From Meconema thalassinum (lineage: Eukaryota > Arthropoda > Insecta > Orthoptera > Tettigoniidae), in contig OX336393.1 in assembly GCA_946902985.2 (NCBI GenBank), positions 133,886,533-133,950,532 of the forward strand: a stretch of 64,000 nucleotides of DNA. The letters are read 5' to 3'. A model generated the notes under the pieces. It was given only the letters and a program-made list of their open reading frames with translations. It ran no database searches and was not told the origin of the DNA. Below are positions 10,327-20,524 of this stretch, one piece after another. Each line of letters starts with the position of its first letter. Within the stretch, counting starts at the first letter, position 1. The translations under genes and the position numbers were made by a program.

Positions 10327-11464
10327 ATTTTTAGCCTACTTTTCACACTTTTCAAAAATGAGGAAAAAGTAGACTTATGAGATCGATCCGGGAAAATGTG
10401 TCTGTCCTTCTGTCTGTCTGTCAGTCCTTCTGTCTGTCTGGCTGTGTGTGTGTGTGTGTGTGTGTCCCCCTATCAACTCCTAAACGGCTGCAGCAATCTG
10501 AACCAAATTTAGTATGAGTAAAGTTGTATACCGGCATATCTCAGGCCCATATTTGAAAAAGATGCCAGTGCTACCAACTGCTAAAAAAAACACACTATAA
10601 ATCTGAGCTCCATGTTGGATATCTTGGAAGGTATACATGGGAGCTATTATAAAATTGGCACACATGTAGATAATACTATTTCAGTTTAATTTCCAGGTGG
10701 CCATACATGACAGCGTTGCCGAAATATTTTTAAGCCTTCTGATAAGTCCAATATTTAAATGCATATAACTTCTACACTATCAACTGGATTTCAACCAAAT
10801 TTTGTATGTAATATGTGTACATAAACAGGTATGACTGAGTGTATTCTTAAGAGCCACCAGGGCTGCCAACTGTCAATAAATGTTATCTCTATTATTTTAT
10901 CTAAATACCAATATATCTGAAAGTATGCAAGCCGACGGGTTTAAACTACGCACACGTAAATTACCTGACATTTTACATTAATTTGGAGTAACGTCAGTTC
11001 TACCAACATGATTCTAAGCCTGCTAATAGGACCAATTTTTAAATACATGTAACTTCTATACCAACAAATGGATTTCATCCAAAATTGGTACAAAAAGATA
11101 TAATATTTCAGATTATTTCTGACCAGCACTGGCATGACATTGTTTCCAACATGCTTTTACGTGTACTAATAGATCCAATGTCTAAATCCATGTAACGTCC
11201 TTTGAACTTCAACCACATTTTGTATTCTGTACCTTAGGGGATGGAAGTGAGAATATATTCAGTCACCAGAGCTGCCAACTGTATTGCTCTATTAGGCTAC
11301 ATTATGCCTAGTATACCTTATTTCGAACTAATTAAGACATTTCGATATTACCCACTTAATTTCGTCATTATTCTAGATAGTTTCATATACTGTAGATTAA
11401 TCTATGGCATGAATCTTAATTTTAAGAAAAGTAGGCTCTTTAGTTCGTCACGGAACTTCTTGTT
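10327..11464 (+). mobile_element. Helentron-like element, subfamily B
   Basis: 5' end TTTTAGCCTACTTTTC with inverted partner GAGGAAAAAGTAGACTTATGAGATC, then GTCTGTCTGTC/(GT)n, then CTCCTAAACGGCTGCAGC. The 3' end is AAAAGTAGGCTCTTTAGTTCGTCACGGAACTTCTTGTT with the short hairpin. The core consists of diverged repeats containing GCTGCCAACTGT and 'AACTTCTA-A--A-CAA-TGGATTTCA'. A minus-strand copy of the same subfamily is at 53.2-54.5 kb. No coding capacity. Confidence 0.6.
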
Positions 11465-11474
11465 CCATCTGACT

Positions 11475-11865
11475 ATTAGGGAAGCGGCTAACTGGTAGCA
11501 TGCTGAACTTCTATGCCTAAGGTCGCTGGTTCAAAGCCGGCCAAAGTCGCCGGATTTTCTAAGAGCGCTAAAAATCCGTCAGCATGCTTTCCTTCGGAGG
11601 GGAAGTTACAACGTTCGTTGCAAGTTGCTGGTTGCGGTGGCATCTAGCAGCCAAGTTCACAGCTAGGTGTCGTTGACGTTAGTATTTGGTACAAAATTAG
11701 GTACTACTACTTAAAATTGACCGTCTGCAGACCTTACCTGAATTACAGACTAATACAGTCATCACAAATAACACCGTTTATCAGACAGATTCTACACACA
11801 CCCAATGTACACGGGGTTACATGACCACCTTTTCGCAGTCCCTAAACTGAGGAACTAACCAACAT
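11475..11865 (+). mobile_element. SINE-A, long form, diverged
   Basis: A-box-like AACTGGTAGCATGCTGA, B-box-like GGTTCAAAGCCGG, then TTTCTAAGAGCGCTAAAAATCC and CCTTCGGAGGGGAAG. The 3' half carries the shared module ATCAGACAGATTCTACACAC...GGTTACATGACC...CCCTAAACTGAGGAACTAACCAAC. Clearly older than the 63.3-kb copy. Confidence 0.75.
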
Positions 11866-12227
11866 CTCTGCGGGAAAATTTTGCGTGAAGAAGTAACAGA
11901 CTGTTAGATAGTTACACATTAGTTCCAAACCTTGCATAAGGACAGTGTGATCACAAGTATAAAAAAAATGAACCCCAAATGACAAGAAGGTTACCATCCC
12001 CATAAAACAGTAAAATGTTAAAAATATGCATAGAAAGACGACAAAATGTTAACTAACCTCCAATTGTAAAATACTTTCTCGCAATAAATGAGGTCTCATC
12101 CTCCTACGAAAACCTGCATATTTTGCCTATTATAGCCTATCCCCTAGTTTGCCCGGTGAAATCTACCTCCGCCTTCCGGCGTGCCGAGAGGATTTTTTTT
12201 TTTACTACCGGTGATTTAGATTTTTTG
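11866..12227. other. Unassigned spacer
   Basis: Between a SINE and the next Helentron-like element. I see no gene or known repeat in it. Confidence 0.4.
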
Positions 12228-13474
12228 TGATTTTTAGCCTACTTTCGATTTTTGCAAAAAATGAAAGTAGACTTATGAGATCTACACAGGGCCAAAAATT
12301 GTGTGTCTGTGTGTGTGTTAGTGTGTGAGACTCTGAATGTCTGTCCCCACCCCCCACCCCCCACCCCCCCTACCAATTCGAACACGGCTGAACCGAATTG
12401 AACGAAATATGGTACAGAGGGAGAACTTGCAAAGGGCATCTCAGTGTCATGTGTTGTATCGCCGCCATCTTGACGGAAACGTAATGGTGACCACCCAAAT
12501 GTTCAAAGCTTAAATCGAATTACGACTAACCTAATCATACGATCTCTAAGAAATTTTGCAACAACATATAATTGTATGGAGAGCGTCTTTTGACTAAACT
12601 ACAAGGTCATCGGCCCAATAATTTGCAGATGGCGGCCATGTATGTGTGCAAATCGATTCACCCTATCAATTTAAATACGGTGAAACCGAATTGAACGAAA
12701 TTTGGTACAGAGGTAGCACTAGCAAAGTACACCTCAGCGTCATGTTCTATATCGACGCCATCTCGACGAAGACGTAATGGCGACCACCCAAATGTTAAAA
12801 GCTTAAATCAAATTACGACCAACCTAGTCATCAGATCTCTATCAAATTTTGCAACAATATACCTTTATGTAAGAAAATATTTTGGCCAAACTACAAGGTC
12901 AACAGCCCAAAACTTTGTGGATGCCGGCCATGTATGAGTGCAAATAGATTCCCCCTATCTATTCAAACACGGTGAAACCGAATTGAACAAAATTTGGTAC
13001 AGAGGTAGCACTAGCAAAGGGCACCTTAGTGTCATGTTTTATATTGCCGCCATCTTGACGGAAACGTAATGCCGGCTACCCAAATGTTCAAAGCTTAAAT
13101 CAAATTACGACCATACCAATCAAGTGATCTCTACCAAAGTTTGCAACATTATATCATTATGTACGAAGAATCTTTTGACCAAACTACAAGGTCATCAGCC
13201 CAATAGTTTAAAGATGGCGGCCATGTATGTATGCAAATCGATTCTCCCTATCAATTCAAACACGGTGAAACCGAATTGAACGAAATTTGGTACAGAGATA
13301 GCACTAGCAAAGGGCACCTCATATTCATGTTTAACATCCGTATAGCACGTTGTATTTCAACAAGCTACTACAACAAACATTCAATTATACTCCTTGAAAA
13401 GGACAAAGATTTATAACAATTCCCATGCATTTAGGAGAAAGTAGGCTATATGTCTTTACTGAACATCTTGTTAG
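12228..13474 (+). mobile_element. Helentron-like element, subfamily C
   Basis: Starts TTTTTAGCCTACTTTCGATTTTTGC with partner GAAAGTAGACTTATGAGATC, followed by (GT)n and a C-rich tract. Ends GGAGAAAGTAGGCTATATG...TGAACATCTTGTT. The core is a ~293-bp tandem array (separate entry). It has the same architecture as subfamilies A and B but a different core sequence. Confidence 0.6.
12375..13330 (+). repeat. ~293-bp tandem repeats (about 3.3 units)
   Basis: The marker AATTC/TAAACACGGTGAAACCGAATT recurs at about 12375, 12668, 12960 and 13253. Units are more diverged than the 347-bp array at 5.0-6.5 kb. Units carry GCCGCCATCTTGACGG and AGATGGCGGCCATGTATG or decayed versions, with the same ATGGCGGC core as in subfamily A. 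Confidence 0.9.
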
Positions 13475-13634
13475 ATTTTACGGATATTTTTTGATGTTTT
13501 ACTTTTTGAACTTTTTTGACAAATTATGACAAATTTTGCATGTATTTTGGGGTTTTATGGATTTTTCTTTTGAAGTGTAGCAAAGACAGTGCCTGCAAGA
13601 TGAGCACATTTTGTCAGCATATGCAGCTTGGGTC

Positions 13635-13806
13635 TAAGTCAGGGAAGGGATTGTGAAAGCTAAAAGGAACCGTCCCGGAATTTGCCTGGTGGTGAAAATT
13701 GAAACCATTTTCAGGACGACCGAGGTAGGATTCAAGCCCATGCTCTTCCGATGCCAGCGAGGATGAGCTAGCGCATTAGCGCTCTTGGCTACCGTGGTCG
13801 GTATAT
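13635..13806 (-). mobile_element. SINE-E, diverged copy
   Basis: The minus strand reads tRNA-like head, B box GGGCTTGAATCCTACC, then CCTGAAAATGGTTTCAATTTTCACCACCAGGCAAATTCCGGGACGG split over the body. This parallels the plus-strand copy at 14.2 kb (CTTGAAATGGTTTTCCGTGG, ACCAGGCAAATGCTGGGACGG). A G-rich tract (13810-13848) adjoins its head. Confidence 0.6.
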
Positions 13807-14169
13807 TTTTGGGGGGGAGAGGGGGGGGAGGGGGGAGGGGAGAGGAGAAGCAAGGCATTTACGCACATAGTGTCAGGCTCCTGAGTGGCAGATTACTGAC
13901 TAAACCCCCCGTTACATCTGAACACCAGCCTGGAACCGTCTATCAGATTACTTCAGGCTAGAGTCACGTTATCATTGCCCGTAGGGCACTCTACTGTAGT
14001 GAATTATCTTCAATGAAGATCCAGATCTGTCTTCTTCTTTCGGGGGATATTTTCAACAAAACTTGCTACCAGCTCCCAATTTTCTTCATTTTGTAGCATC
14101 ACCGCAACAATATTATCAGGGTATATCACCACCTCAAACCGACAGTAGTGGCTACGCTGGCTAAAGCGC

Positions 14170-14462
14170 AGTGTTAGGTCATGGGGCCAAGCTCTCTGCT
14201 GACTCGGTAGACGCGTGGGTTCAAGCCCCACCGTCGACCGTCCTTGAAATGGTTTTCCGTGGTTTCCCATTATCAACACCAGGCAAATGCTGGGACGGTA
14301 CCTTCTGACAGGCCACGGCCGCTTCCTTCCACATCCTTCTCCAATTTCATTCACCTTAATCAATTCCATCTCTCATCCCGACGCGCAGGTCGCCCACGGG
14401 CGTCGAATAGAAAGACCTGCACTAGGTCTCTCAGGAGACCACACGGAAGAAAAAAAAAACAC
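14170..14462 (+). mobile_element. SINE-E with A-rich tail
   Basis: Head with CTGACTCGGTAGACGCGTGG and B box GGGTTCAAGCCCCACCG, then TGGTTTTCCGTGGTTTCCCA, ACACCAGGCAAATGCTGGG, GGCCACGGCCGCTTCCTTCC, CCCGACGCGCAGGTCGCC and an AAAAAAAAAA tail near 14450. I recognise this as a tRNA-type insect SINE; no database check was possible. It borders the 3' end of the R1 remnant. Confidence 0.75.
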
Positions 14463-14474
14463 CTCAATGTGCTC

Positions 14475-15149
14475 TTAAAGAGATAGTCTATTTTGGACCC
14501 ACCGTCCACAAGAGAAGAAGGCGTGATTGGCATTATCTAGCTCATTAACACAGTAGATACAATCTGGTGAATCCACCTTCTCCATCTTCTTAAGATAAGA
14601 ACAGAAGTACCCATGCCCAGTCAAGAACTGAGTGAGATAATAACCAACCTCACCATGTTTCCTCTCTGTCCAAACCTGCACCTGGAGGACCATTCTCTTA
14701 TTCCATTGGCTTCGGTGTCCTTGCTCCCATTTGATCTGCCAATTATGAGAGGTTTGAACTCATGCGGTTCGTCTTGCATTCTGTAAACCTACCTCAGATT
14801 TCCTCCAGTAAATGTACTTGCGTTTCTTTCGCAAGGAAAAAATTGGAATTATCCCGGCAATAATAAGAACTGCCTCTTCAGAGACCGTGCAATATGCAGA
14901 TGCCACGCGCAAAGCACTCCGCCTCTGCACTTGTGCTAGTGACTTTCTATAAATTTTCTTATCCAGGGCATCCGCCCATATTTCCGCTCCATACAGCAGA
15001 ACTGCATAGATGGCTGTCTTCCGTAGTCTCCTCTTACTAGATTTTGGTCCACCAACATTGGCCATGAGCCGACTGAGGGACGTTACTCCTCTAGCCGCCC
15101 TATCTGCAGTCCATGCAATTTATTCTCCAAAATTCATTTTATTGTCGAT
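14475..15149 (-). pseudogene. R1-clade LINE, C-terminal part (3' segment)
   Basis: The minus strand encodes, in order, a segment with LMANVGGPKSSKRRL, AVLLYGAEIWADAL, VQRRSALRVASAYCTVS and VLIIAGIIPI, then LTQFLTGHGYFCSYL and C-x2-C-x8-H-x4-C (CIYC...HAFFSC). These are the thumb region and terminal zinc-binding motif of R1/I-superfamily ORF2. There is a stop before the last segment and another near 15120. The 5' part continues at 19438-19563, so the element was split by the insertion at 15158-19429. Confidence 0.8.
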
Positions 15150-15157
15150 CATGATGG

Positions 15158-15284
15158 ACAGGAAATTGAAAATGTAGATCAATTTTGCTACCTGGGAAGT
15201 ATGGTAGACAAACAAGGCTGGGCTAAGGAGGATGTTAAGTCACACATAAGGAAGGCTAATGGAGCATTTGTACAGCTCTACCCA
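15158..15284 (+). pseudogene. SR2-like RTE fragment, left segment
   Basis: Encodes QEIENVDQFCYLGSMVDKQG and VKSHIRKANGAFVQL, the segment after the RT palm in RTE elements (FxYLGS..VD..G). It starts immediately after the duplication CATGATGG (15150-15157) and stops at the 5' junction of the next RTE. The continuation is at 18926. Confidence 0.75.
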
Positions 15285-15760
15285 TAGTTAATTGTTTCAT
15301 TAGACTGTGATGTGTGAGGGTGCATGTGAGTGTGCCTGGTGACAGTCTGTTTTAGTGGTAGTATTTTGTTGTTGGTGCAACTTTAGTATTTTTTTCGTTA
15401 GTAGAATTTTGGTATTTAATTGTTAGTAGAAGGTTAGTATTTTTGTTAGTAGAATTGCTCTATTACTTATTCTGAAAGGGGGTAGCTGCCTTTCAGAATA
15501 AATCAATTCTTTACTTGTCTTATAGACGGTTAAGATATTGATCATATAAGCCAACTAATGGCTACACTGCGCTCTGCTGCACGGCTGAAAGCGAAGGGAA
15601 ACTTCAGCCGTAATGCTCTTCCCGAGGATATCCACCTCTCTATGCATAATTACTTGTGATGATGGCCTCCTCCCTTGTAAAATTCCAATCCGGAGGTAAA
15701 CTAGTCCCCCGTTCGGATCTCCGGGTGGGGACTACTCGAGAGGGGGTTAACATCACATAA

Positions 15761-16471
15761 GTGACAAAGAAGAAATCTGACATTCTACGGATCGGAGCGT
15801 GGAATGTTAGAAGTCTGCTGGGAAGTGGAAGGTTAGAAAACTTAGAAAGGGAAATGGATAGGTTGAGGCTGGATTTGGTTGAGATTAGTGAAAAGCGCTG
15901 GCCAGAAGAACAGGACTTTTGGTCAGGAGATTATAGGGTCATTAGCACTAAATCAAGCAATGGCCAAGCGGGGGTTGGTCTCATATTGAGTAGGAAACTT
16001 GGGCAGCGGGTGGAATATTATGAGCAATATAGTGAACGGATTATTGTAGCAAACATCAATACAAAACCTACGTGTACCACAGTGGTACAAGTATATATGC
16101 CTACCAGTCAAGCTGATGATGAAGATGTTGAAAAGGTCTACGAAGAAATAGATGAAATTTTGAGGTATATCAAGGGTGATGAAAATGTTATAGTAATGGG
16201 AGATTGGAATGCTGTGGTAGGAAAAAGAAAAGAAGGGAAGATAGTAGGAGATTTCGGATTAGGTGAAAGGATTGATCGAGGAAGCAGGCTGATGGAACTC
16301 TGCACCGAGCATGAGTTGGTCATAGCTAACACCTTATTCAATAACCACAATAGAAGAATATACACATCGATGAGACCCGGAGATACAGGACGTTACCAAA
16401 TCGACTTATGGTCAAGCAGAGGTTTCGAAACCACATTTTGGATTGTAAAACATATCCCGGTGCTGACATAA
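15761..16471 (+). pseudogene. RTE endonuclease (APE-like) domain, CFDP2-type
   Basis: Apurinic-endonuclease-like nuclease that would nick target DNA for target-primed reverse transcription. Visible motifs: RIGAWNVRSLL (residues ~7-17), Glu-containing LDLVEISEKRW, VVQVYMPTSQ, VIVMGDWNAVVG and NTLFNNHNRRIYTS. The reading frame breaks near 16408, where the sequence after QIDLW is out of frame. The expected terminal motif SDHNLV is found in the +1-shifted frame at about 16470. The apparent start codon is GTG at 15761, so an ATG may have been lost or lie upstream. The domain closely resembles the host-domesticated CFDP2/BCNT-related RTE endonuclease family, by recollection. Confidence 0.8.
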
Positions 16472-18086
16472 ACTCTGACCACAATCTTGTTGTTATGAAA
16501 TGCAGATTAAAGTTGAAGAATCTGAAGAAAAGTCAAAAGCCAAAAAGGTGGGCAATAGACAGACTGATAGAGAAGGATGTAAACGAAAGATTCAAGAAGA
16601 GTATGAAGGAATGACTAATGAAAAACCCTAAGCAAACTTCAATTGCAGACGAATGAGCACATTTGAAGAACGAAATAACAAAATCCACAGAAGAAAACTT
16701 TGGTAGGAAAGAAAAAATAGTTAGAAAACCGTGGATCACTCAGGATATACTAGAATTGATGGATGAAAGGCAGAATCACAAGAATGTAAGAGATGAAAAG
16801 GGGAAAGCAGAATACAGACGTCTGAGAAATGAGGTTAACAAGAAGTGCAAGGAAGCGAAAGAAGAATGGTTGAAAGAGTAATGTGCAGTTATAGAAAATT
16901 GTCTGAAATTAGGAAAGGTAGACACAGCTTATCGAAGGATTAAGAATACTTTTGGGGAAAAGAAGACTAAGTGCTGTAATATTAAGGACACAAATGGAAA
17001 GCCTCTAACAGATAGGGAAGAAAAGGTTGAGAGATGGAAAGCTTGCACAGTGTGTTTGTATAAGGGAAAGGAGATTGAGAATCTTGTAATGGAAAGGGAG
17101 AGGATGCAAAAATGAGATTTAAAATTGAGATCAGGATTTGACAGAGCATTGGAACACTTAAGCAGGAACAAAGCACCTGGCATAGATGATATACCGAATG
17201 AGTTGCTACGCTGCATAGGAGATGAAGGTCTGATCAGGTTATATCACTTGGTGTGTAGGATTTATGAGACAGGTGAGGTACCCTCTGATTTTAAGAAGAA
17301 TCATCCCTATACCGAATGAAGTGGGAGCTGACAGATGTGAAGATTACCATACAATCAGCTTGATTACTCATGCTTCAAAGATCTTGTCTAGAATAATTTA
17401 CAAGAGGATGGAAATCCAGATAGAAACGGAGTTGGGTGAAGACCAGTTTGGTTTCAGGAGAAATGCAGTAACAAGGGAAGCTGTACTAAGTCTTAGGCTG
17501 ATTTTGGAAGGTAGGATAAGGAATGATAAGAGAACGTTCATGGAATTTGTAGACTTATAAAAGGCTTTTGATAACGTTGATTGGACTAAATTGTTTGAAA
17601 TTTTGAAATCGATTGGAATAAAGTACAGGGATAGGAGGGTGAAACAGACAGCAGTCATTCGAGCTGAAGGACATGAGAGAGAAGCTGGTATTGAGAAAGC
17701 TGTAAGGCAAGGCTGCAACTTATCACCCATACTTTTCAATCTTTACATTGAACAAGCAATGAAGAAAATTGCAGAATTTTTTTTAGTGGGAGTGAAGATT
17801 CAAGGAGAAATAATTCCAACTATGAGATTTGCCGGTGACATAGTCAGCTTGGCCGACACGCCTGAGGATTTGAATGAGTGTTTGAATGGTATGGACTCCG
17901 TCTTACGGAAAGAATTCATGATGGAGATTAATAAATTTTAAAAAATATATATTGGAATGCAGCCGAAATAAATCAGAAACCTCTATGGATATCAAATTGG
18001 GAGGTGAAAAACTAAAGGATGTAGGAGACTTCTGTTACTTAGGAAGCAAAATAACCAGTGATGGACGAAGCAAAGAGGATATAAAA
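16408..18086 (+). pseudogene. RTE linker and reverse transcriptase, multiply disrupted
   Basis: After the endonuclease remnant comes a Lys/Glu-rich linker (16.5-16.9 kb) and RT. RT motifs: LSRNKAPGIDDIPNELL (~17160), EDQFGFRRN (~17440), KAFDNVDW (~17563), VRQGCNLSPILFNLYIEQ (~17700) and RFAGDIVSLAD (~17825), followed by GDFCYLGSKITSDGRS-K-ED. Defects: stop codons near 16614 and 16881, a frameshift near 17305, TAA at 17558 just before KAF, and a frame loss after 17940. The catalytic FADD is FAGD (GGT at 17834-17836), so the first active-site Asp is gone. The copy at 59.3 kb keeps FADD. Confidence 0.85.
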
Positions 18087-18395
18087 GAGACTGATAATCA
18101 GTCTGAAAGACTGGACTTTATATCATTTTAAATGCTAGCAGCCGAGTACCAAGAAGGCAGTTCGAGAACAGAGTTTCAAGATTCTATTTTGTTTCTTCAC
18201 TGCTTACTTGATTGTTCTCGCACTGCCTTCTTGAAACTCTGTTCTCGCACTGCTTTCTTGGTACTCGGCTGCTACATCGTACTATGACGACACACACTTC
18301 AGTGCATTCTCGGTACATTTCGTCCCGTCAACGTAACGTAACGTAACGCCAGACCTCAGCGTAACGACGAAGTCGACAAGATCATTTAAAATGAA
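18087..18395. mobile_element. Foldback/MITE-like insertion inside the RTE
   Basis: Comparison with the RTE at 35.3 kb shows about 310 extra bp between the codons for KEDIK and S-LAQ. Inside are a 12-bp terminal inverted repeat TCATTTTAAATG (18123-18134) and CATTTAAAATGA (18383-18394). A 45-bp inverted pair (18137-18181 and 18229-18273) has two mismatches around a 47-nt loop. The left 36 bp outside the 12-bp repeat include the palindrome AGACTGATAATCAGTCT. The flanks are A-rich (TAAAA/AAAA), so the target duplication cannot be sized. Confidence 0.8.
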
Positions 18396-18925
18396 AAAAA
18401 GTAGTTTAGCTCAGGATGGGAAAGCATTTTTACAGAAAAGGAATCTGTTGACATCGAATATAGATTTAGATATTAAGAAGTCATTTTTGAAAGTCTTTGT
18501 CTGGAGCGTGGTACTCTATGGAAGTGAAATTTGGACTATTGGTACAGGAGAAAAGAGGAGAATTGAAGCGTTTGAAATGTGGTGTTAGAGGAGAATGATG
18601 AAGATCAGATGGGTAGATAGGGTTACAAACGAAGAGGTATTAAGACGAGTGGGAGAGGAGAGATGTTTCTGGCGACTGCTAATGAAGAGAAGAGATAGGT
18701 TGGTAGGACACATACTAAGATACTCAGGAATAGCAAGCTTAGTTATGGAAGGAAGGGTCGAGGACAAGAACTGTAAGGGTAGACCAAGGTTAGAATATGT
18801 TAAACAGATTGCCTCGGATGTAGGGTGTGATAGCTATGTAGAGATGAAACGATTAGCTCAGGACAGGGAAGCATGGAGATCTGCATCAAACCAGTCAAAA
18901 GGCTGAAGACTCAAACAACAACAAT
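18396..18925 (+). pseudogene. RTE C-terminal region and 3' end
   Basis: Encodes AFLQKRNLLTSN, KSFLKVFVWSVVLYGSEIWT, then after a TAG stop (~18586) RWVDRVTNEEVLRRVGEER, RDRLVGHILRYSG, GRPRLEYVKQIASDVGC and a terminal NQSKG, followed by GACTCAAACAACAAC. The stop replaces a Tyr codon present in the 35.1-kb copy. The same C-terminus appears in truncated copies at 34.8, 54.8 and 63.9 kb. Confidence 0.85.
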
Positions 18926-19429
18926 CCACTGTGGAAAAACCGTGCCATATCTCAACGAAAAAATTGAGGATCTTCAACAGTAACGTCAAGTCAGTCCTCC
19001 TCTATGCTTGTGAGACCTGGAAAGTCACTACAGGAATTACTAAGATGCTGCAGACCTTTGTAAACAGGTGTTTGCGCAGGATCTTAAACATTCATTGGCC
19101 GGACACGTTTAGTAACGAAGATCTATGGGAAGTGACTGGGGAAACACTTATAGGAAAGCAGATCAAACAGCGGAAGTGGAAGTGGATAGGACACACGTTG
19201 AGAAAGCAGGATCGAGCCACCGAGAGCAAGCCCTGAAATGGAATCCGCAGGGACAACGAAAGCTGGGTCGACCACGGCAGACCTGGAAGAGATCTGTACT
19301 GGAGGAGGCAAGTGAGGCAGGAAAGGCCTGGGGAGAACTACGTCGGATGGCCCGCAGCAGAGTCCGCTGGCGAAAATTCATCGAAGCCCTATGCTCTTGA
19401 AGAAGCCACAGGAAATCAGTTAAGTAAGT
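18926..19429 (+). pseudogene. SR2-like RTE fragment, right segment and 3' end
   Basis: Encodes [51 protein letters not shown], then in a shifted frame [20 protein letters not shown] and a terminal FIEALCS. This is the C-terminus of SR2-type RTE elements. The frameshift lies near 19205-19220. The 3' UTR ends in TTAAGTAAGT, a TAAG-type tail, directly before the target duplication CATGATGG (19430-19437). With 15158-15284 this is one 5'-truncated insertion. Confidence 0.85.
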
Positions 19430-19437
19430 CATGATGG

Positions 19438-19563
19438 CCAGATATTTTGCTGCTGGCCGCGTCTGTACTTGAATGTCTCCTACCTTTATTGGGAGTATTG
19501 TCTGAATTCTCTTCTTTGTTAGGATTACAATTTCTGCCTTACTAAGTGCTAAAGACAGACCAT
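19438..19563 (-). pseudogene. R1-clade LINE, 5' segment of the split copy
   Basis: The minus strand encodes GLSLALSKAEIVILTKKR, LPIKVGDIQVQ and PAAKYLAIM, the KTE...L-TK..., and KYLG-M-D region of R1-type RT. It continues as SIMIDNKMNFGE on the far side of the nested insertion (15149 downwards). It is 5'-truncated at an AAT microsatellite (19566-19600). Confidence 0.8.
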
Positions 19564-19565
<2 letters not shown>

Positions 19566-19598
<33 letters not shown>

Positions 19599-19600
19599 CA
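19566..19600. repeat. (AAT)n microsatellite
   Basis: About eleven AAT units next to the truncated end of the R1 remnant. Confidence 0.9.
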
Positions 19601-19781
19601 GTAATCATATAGCCTCAGCTACTTCTTGTATATCATTTGACATTTAGGCGAGTTGCACTCAAATTTCAACGTCCCTTGTAGCTCTGCCGATTGGCAGTGA
19701 AACCGGAACTCTACTGCGCGACCTTAGTCTGTGATTTAATTAATTTTGTTTTGTAATCACTAAAAAAAATATGATTGTAGT

Positions 19782-19900
19782 TGGTTATTTTAGGGGCTGC
19801 GACATCGTGGCCATACAGCCCCGTACATTTGAGTGTATGTGTGTAATTTATGAGATAACCTGTTCTAATTGTGATAGCATATGAGACCATTTACGATCAG
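19782..19900. mobile_element. Fragment of the shared SINE 3' module
   Basis: TTTTAGGGGCTGCGACATCG...ACAGCCCCGTACATTTGAGTG...GAGATAACCTG is a diverged version of the module found at the 3' ends of SINE-A and SINE-F (for example near 43915 and 46075). No tRNA head is attached. Confidence 0.55.
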
Positions 19901-20138
19901 ACAACGTACGACTTGAGGACTCGTGAATTTTTTGCCACCGTTTAAAAACCAAATTCCTTGGTCGGGATCGAACCCGTTTCTTGAGATCATGCAACGGGCA
20001 CTACATCACTGGCCCAAAGAGTCCTGTGTTCAATTCCTTACCGGGCAGAGATGATCTTAATCTCCTATGTGTAAATCCCTTGACTAAGATACTGGGTGTT
20101 AGTGGCGTCTTCATCCTCATCGCGACGTACGTTAAATC

Positions 20139-20229
20139 GAAATTGTTGTTGTTGTTGTTGTTGTTGTTGCTGTTGTTGTTGCTGTTGTTGCTGTCGTTGC
20201 TGTTGTTGATGTCATTGCTGCTGTCGTCG

Positions 20230-20267
<38 letters not shown>

Positions 20268-20282
20268 GCTGTTGTTGTTGAT
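20139..20282. repeat. (GTT)n/(TTGCTG) repeat tract
   Basis: Imperfect GTT triplets with GCT and GTC variants. It produces a spurious Leu-rich open frame and lies directly before a SINE-F copy. Confidence 0.9.
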
Positions 20283-20284
20283 AC

Positions 20285-20460
20285 ATCTTGGTCATCAGCC
20301 CTATGTAGCTGGGTTGTTTTGAACTTGTCTGATAACCCATATTTATGTAATGACTGTGGTAGTGAGTGTAACTGTATTATGGACAGGGATAAGATAGGTG
20401 CCCCGGGACTTGAATTAAGGTAGCCTACTATCCCGGCATTGTCTGAAGTTCAAAATGGAA
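20285..20460 (-). mobile_element. SINE-F partial copy
   Basis: Contains GTCATCAGCCCTATGTAGC, TGATAACCCATATTTATGTA and GGTGCCCCGGGACTTGAATT then CTACTATCCCGGCATT, the same order as at 20.5-20.8 kb and in the copy split over 22.9-26.3 kb. It lacks the tRNA head. Confidence 0.65.
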
Positions 20461-20524
20461 CATCGCGGAAATCCCTTTCAAAGACCGCTGATGGTGAGGA
20501 TTGGACAAACACATTCTCCAAATA

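Larger units (their letters stand above)
15285..18925 (+). mobile_element. RTE-clade LINE, near full length, inactive
   Basis: Contains a 5' leader (GGAGGTAAACTAGTCCCCCG and GGATCTCCGGGTGGGGACTA near 15690-15740), an endonuclease, reverse transcriptase, C-terminal region and a 3' end GACTCAAACAACAACAA. The same 3' end terminates the copies at 34.8 and 54.8 kb, so the element ends in an (AAC)n tail. It is inserted in the SR2-like RTE between AFVQLYP- and -LWKNR coding. Only a short CCA overlap is visible at the junctions, so the target duplication is unclear. It carries many disabling changes and a foldback insertion. Confidence 0.85.

Noticed and set aside
13807..13860. G-rich run as a G-quadruplex regulatory element
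   Set aside because: It is a low-complexity tract beside a SINE; no gene nearby to regulate and no evidence beyond composition.
19981..20322. 113-codon Leu-rich frame resembling a membrane protein
   Set aside because: Produced by the (GTT)n tract; no real hydrophobic domain design.
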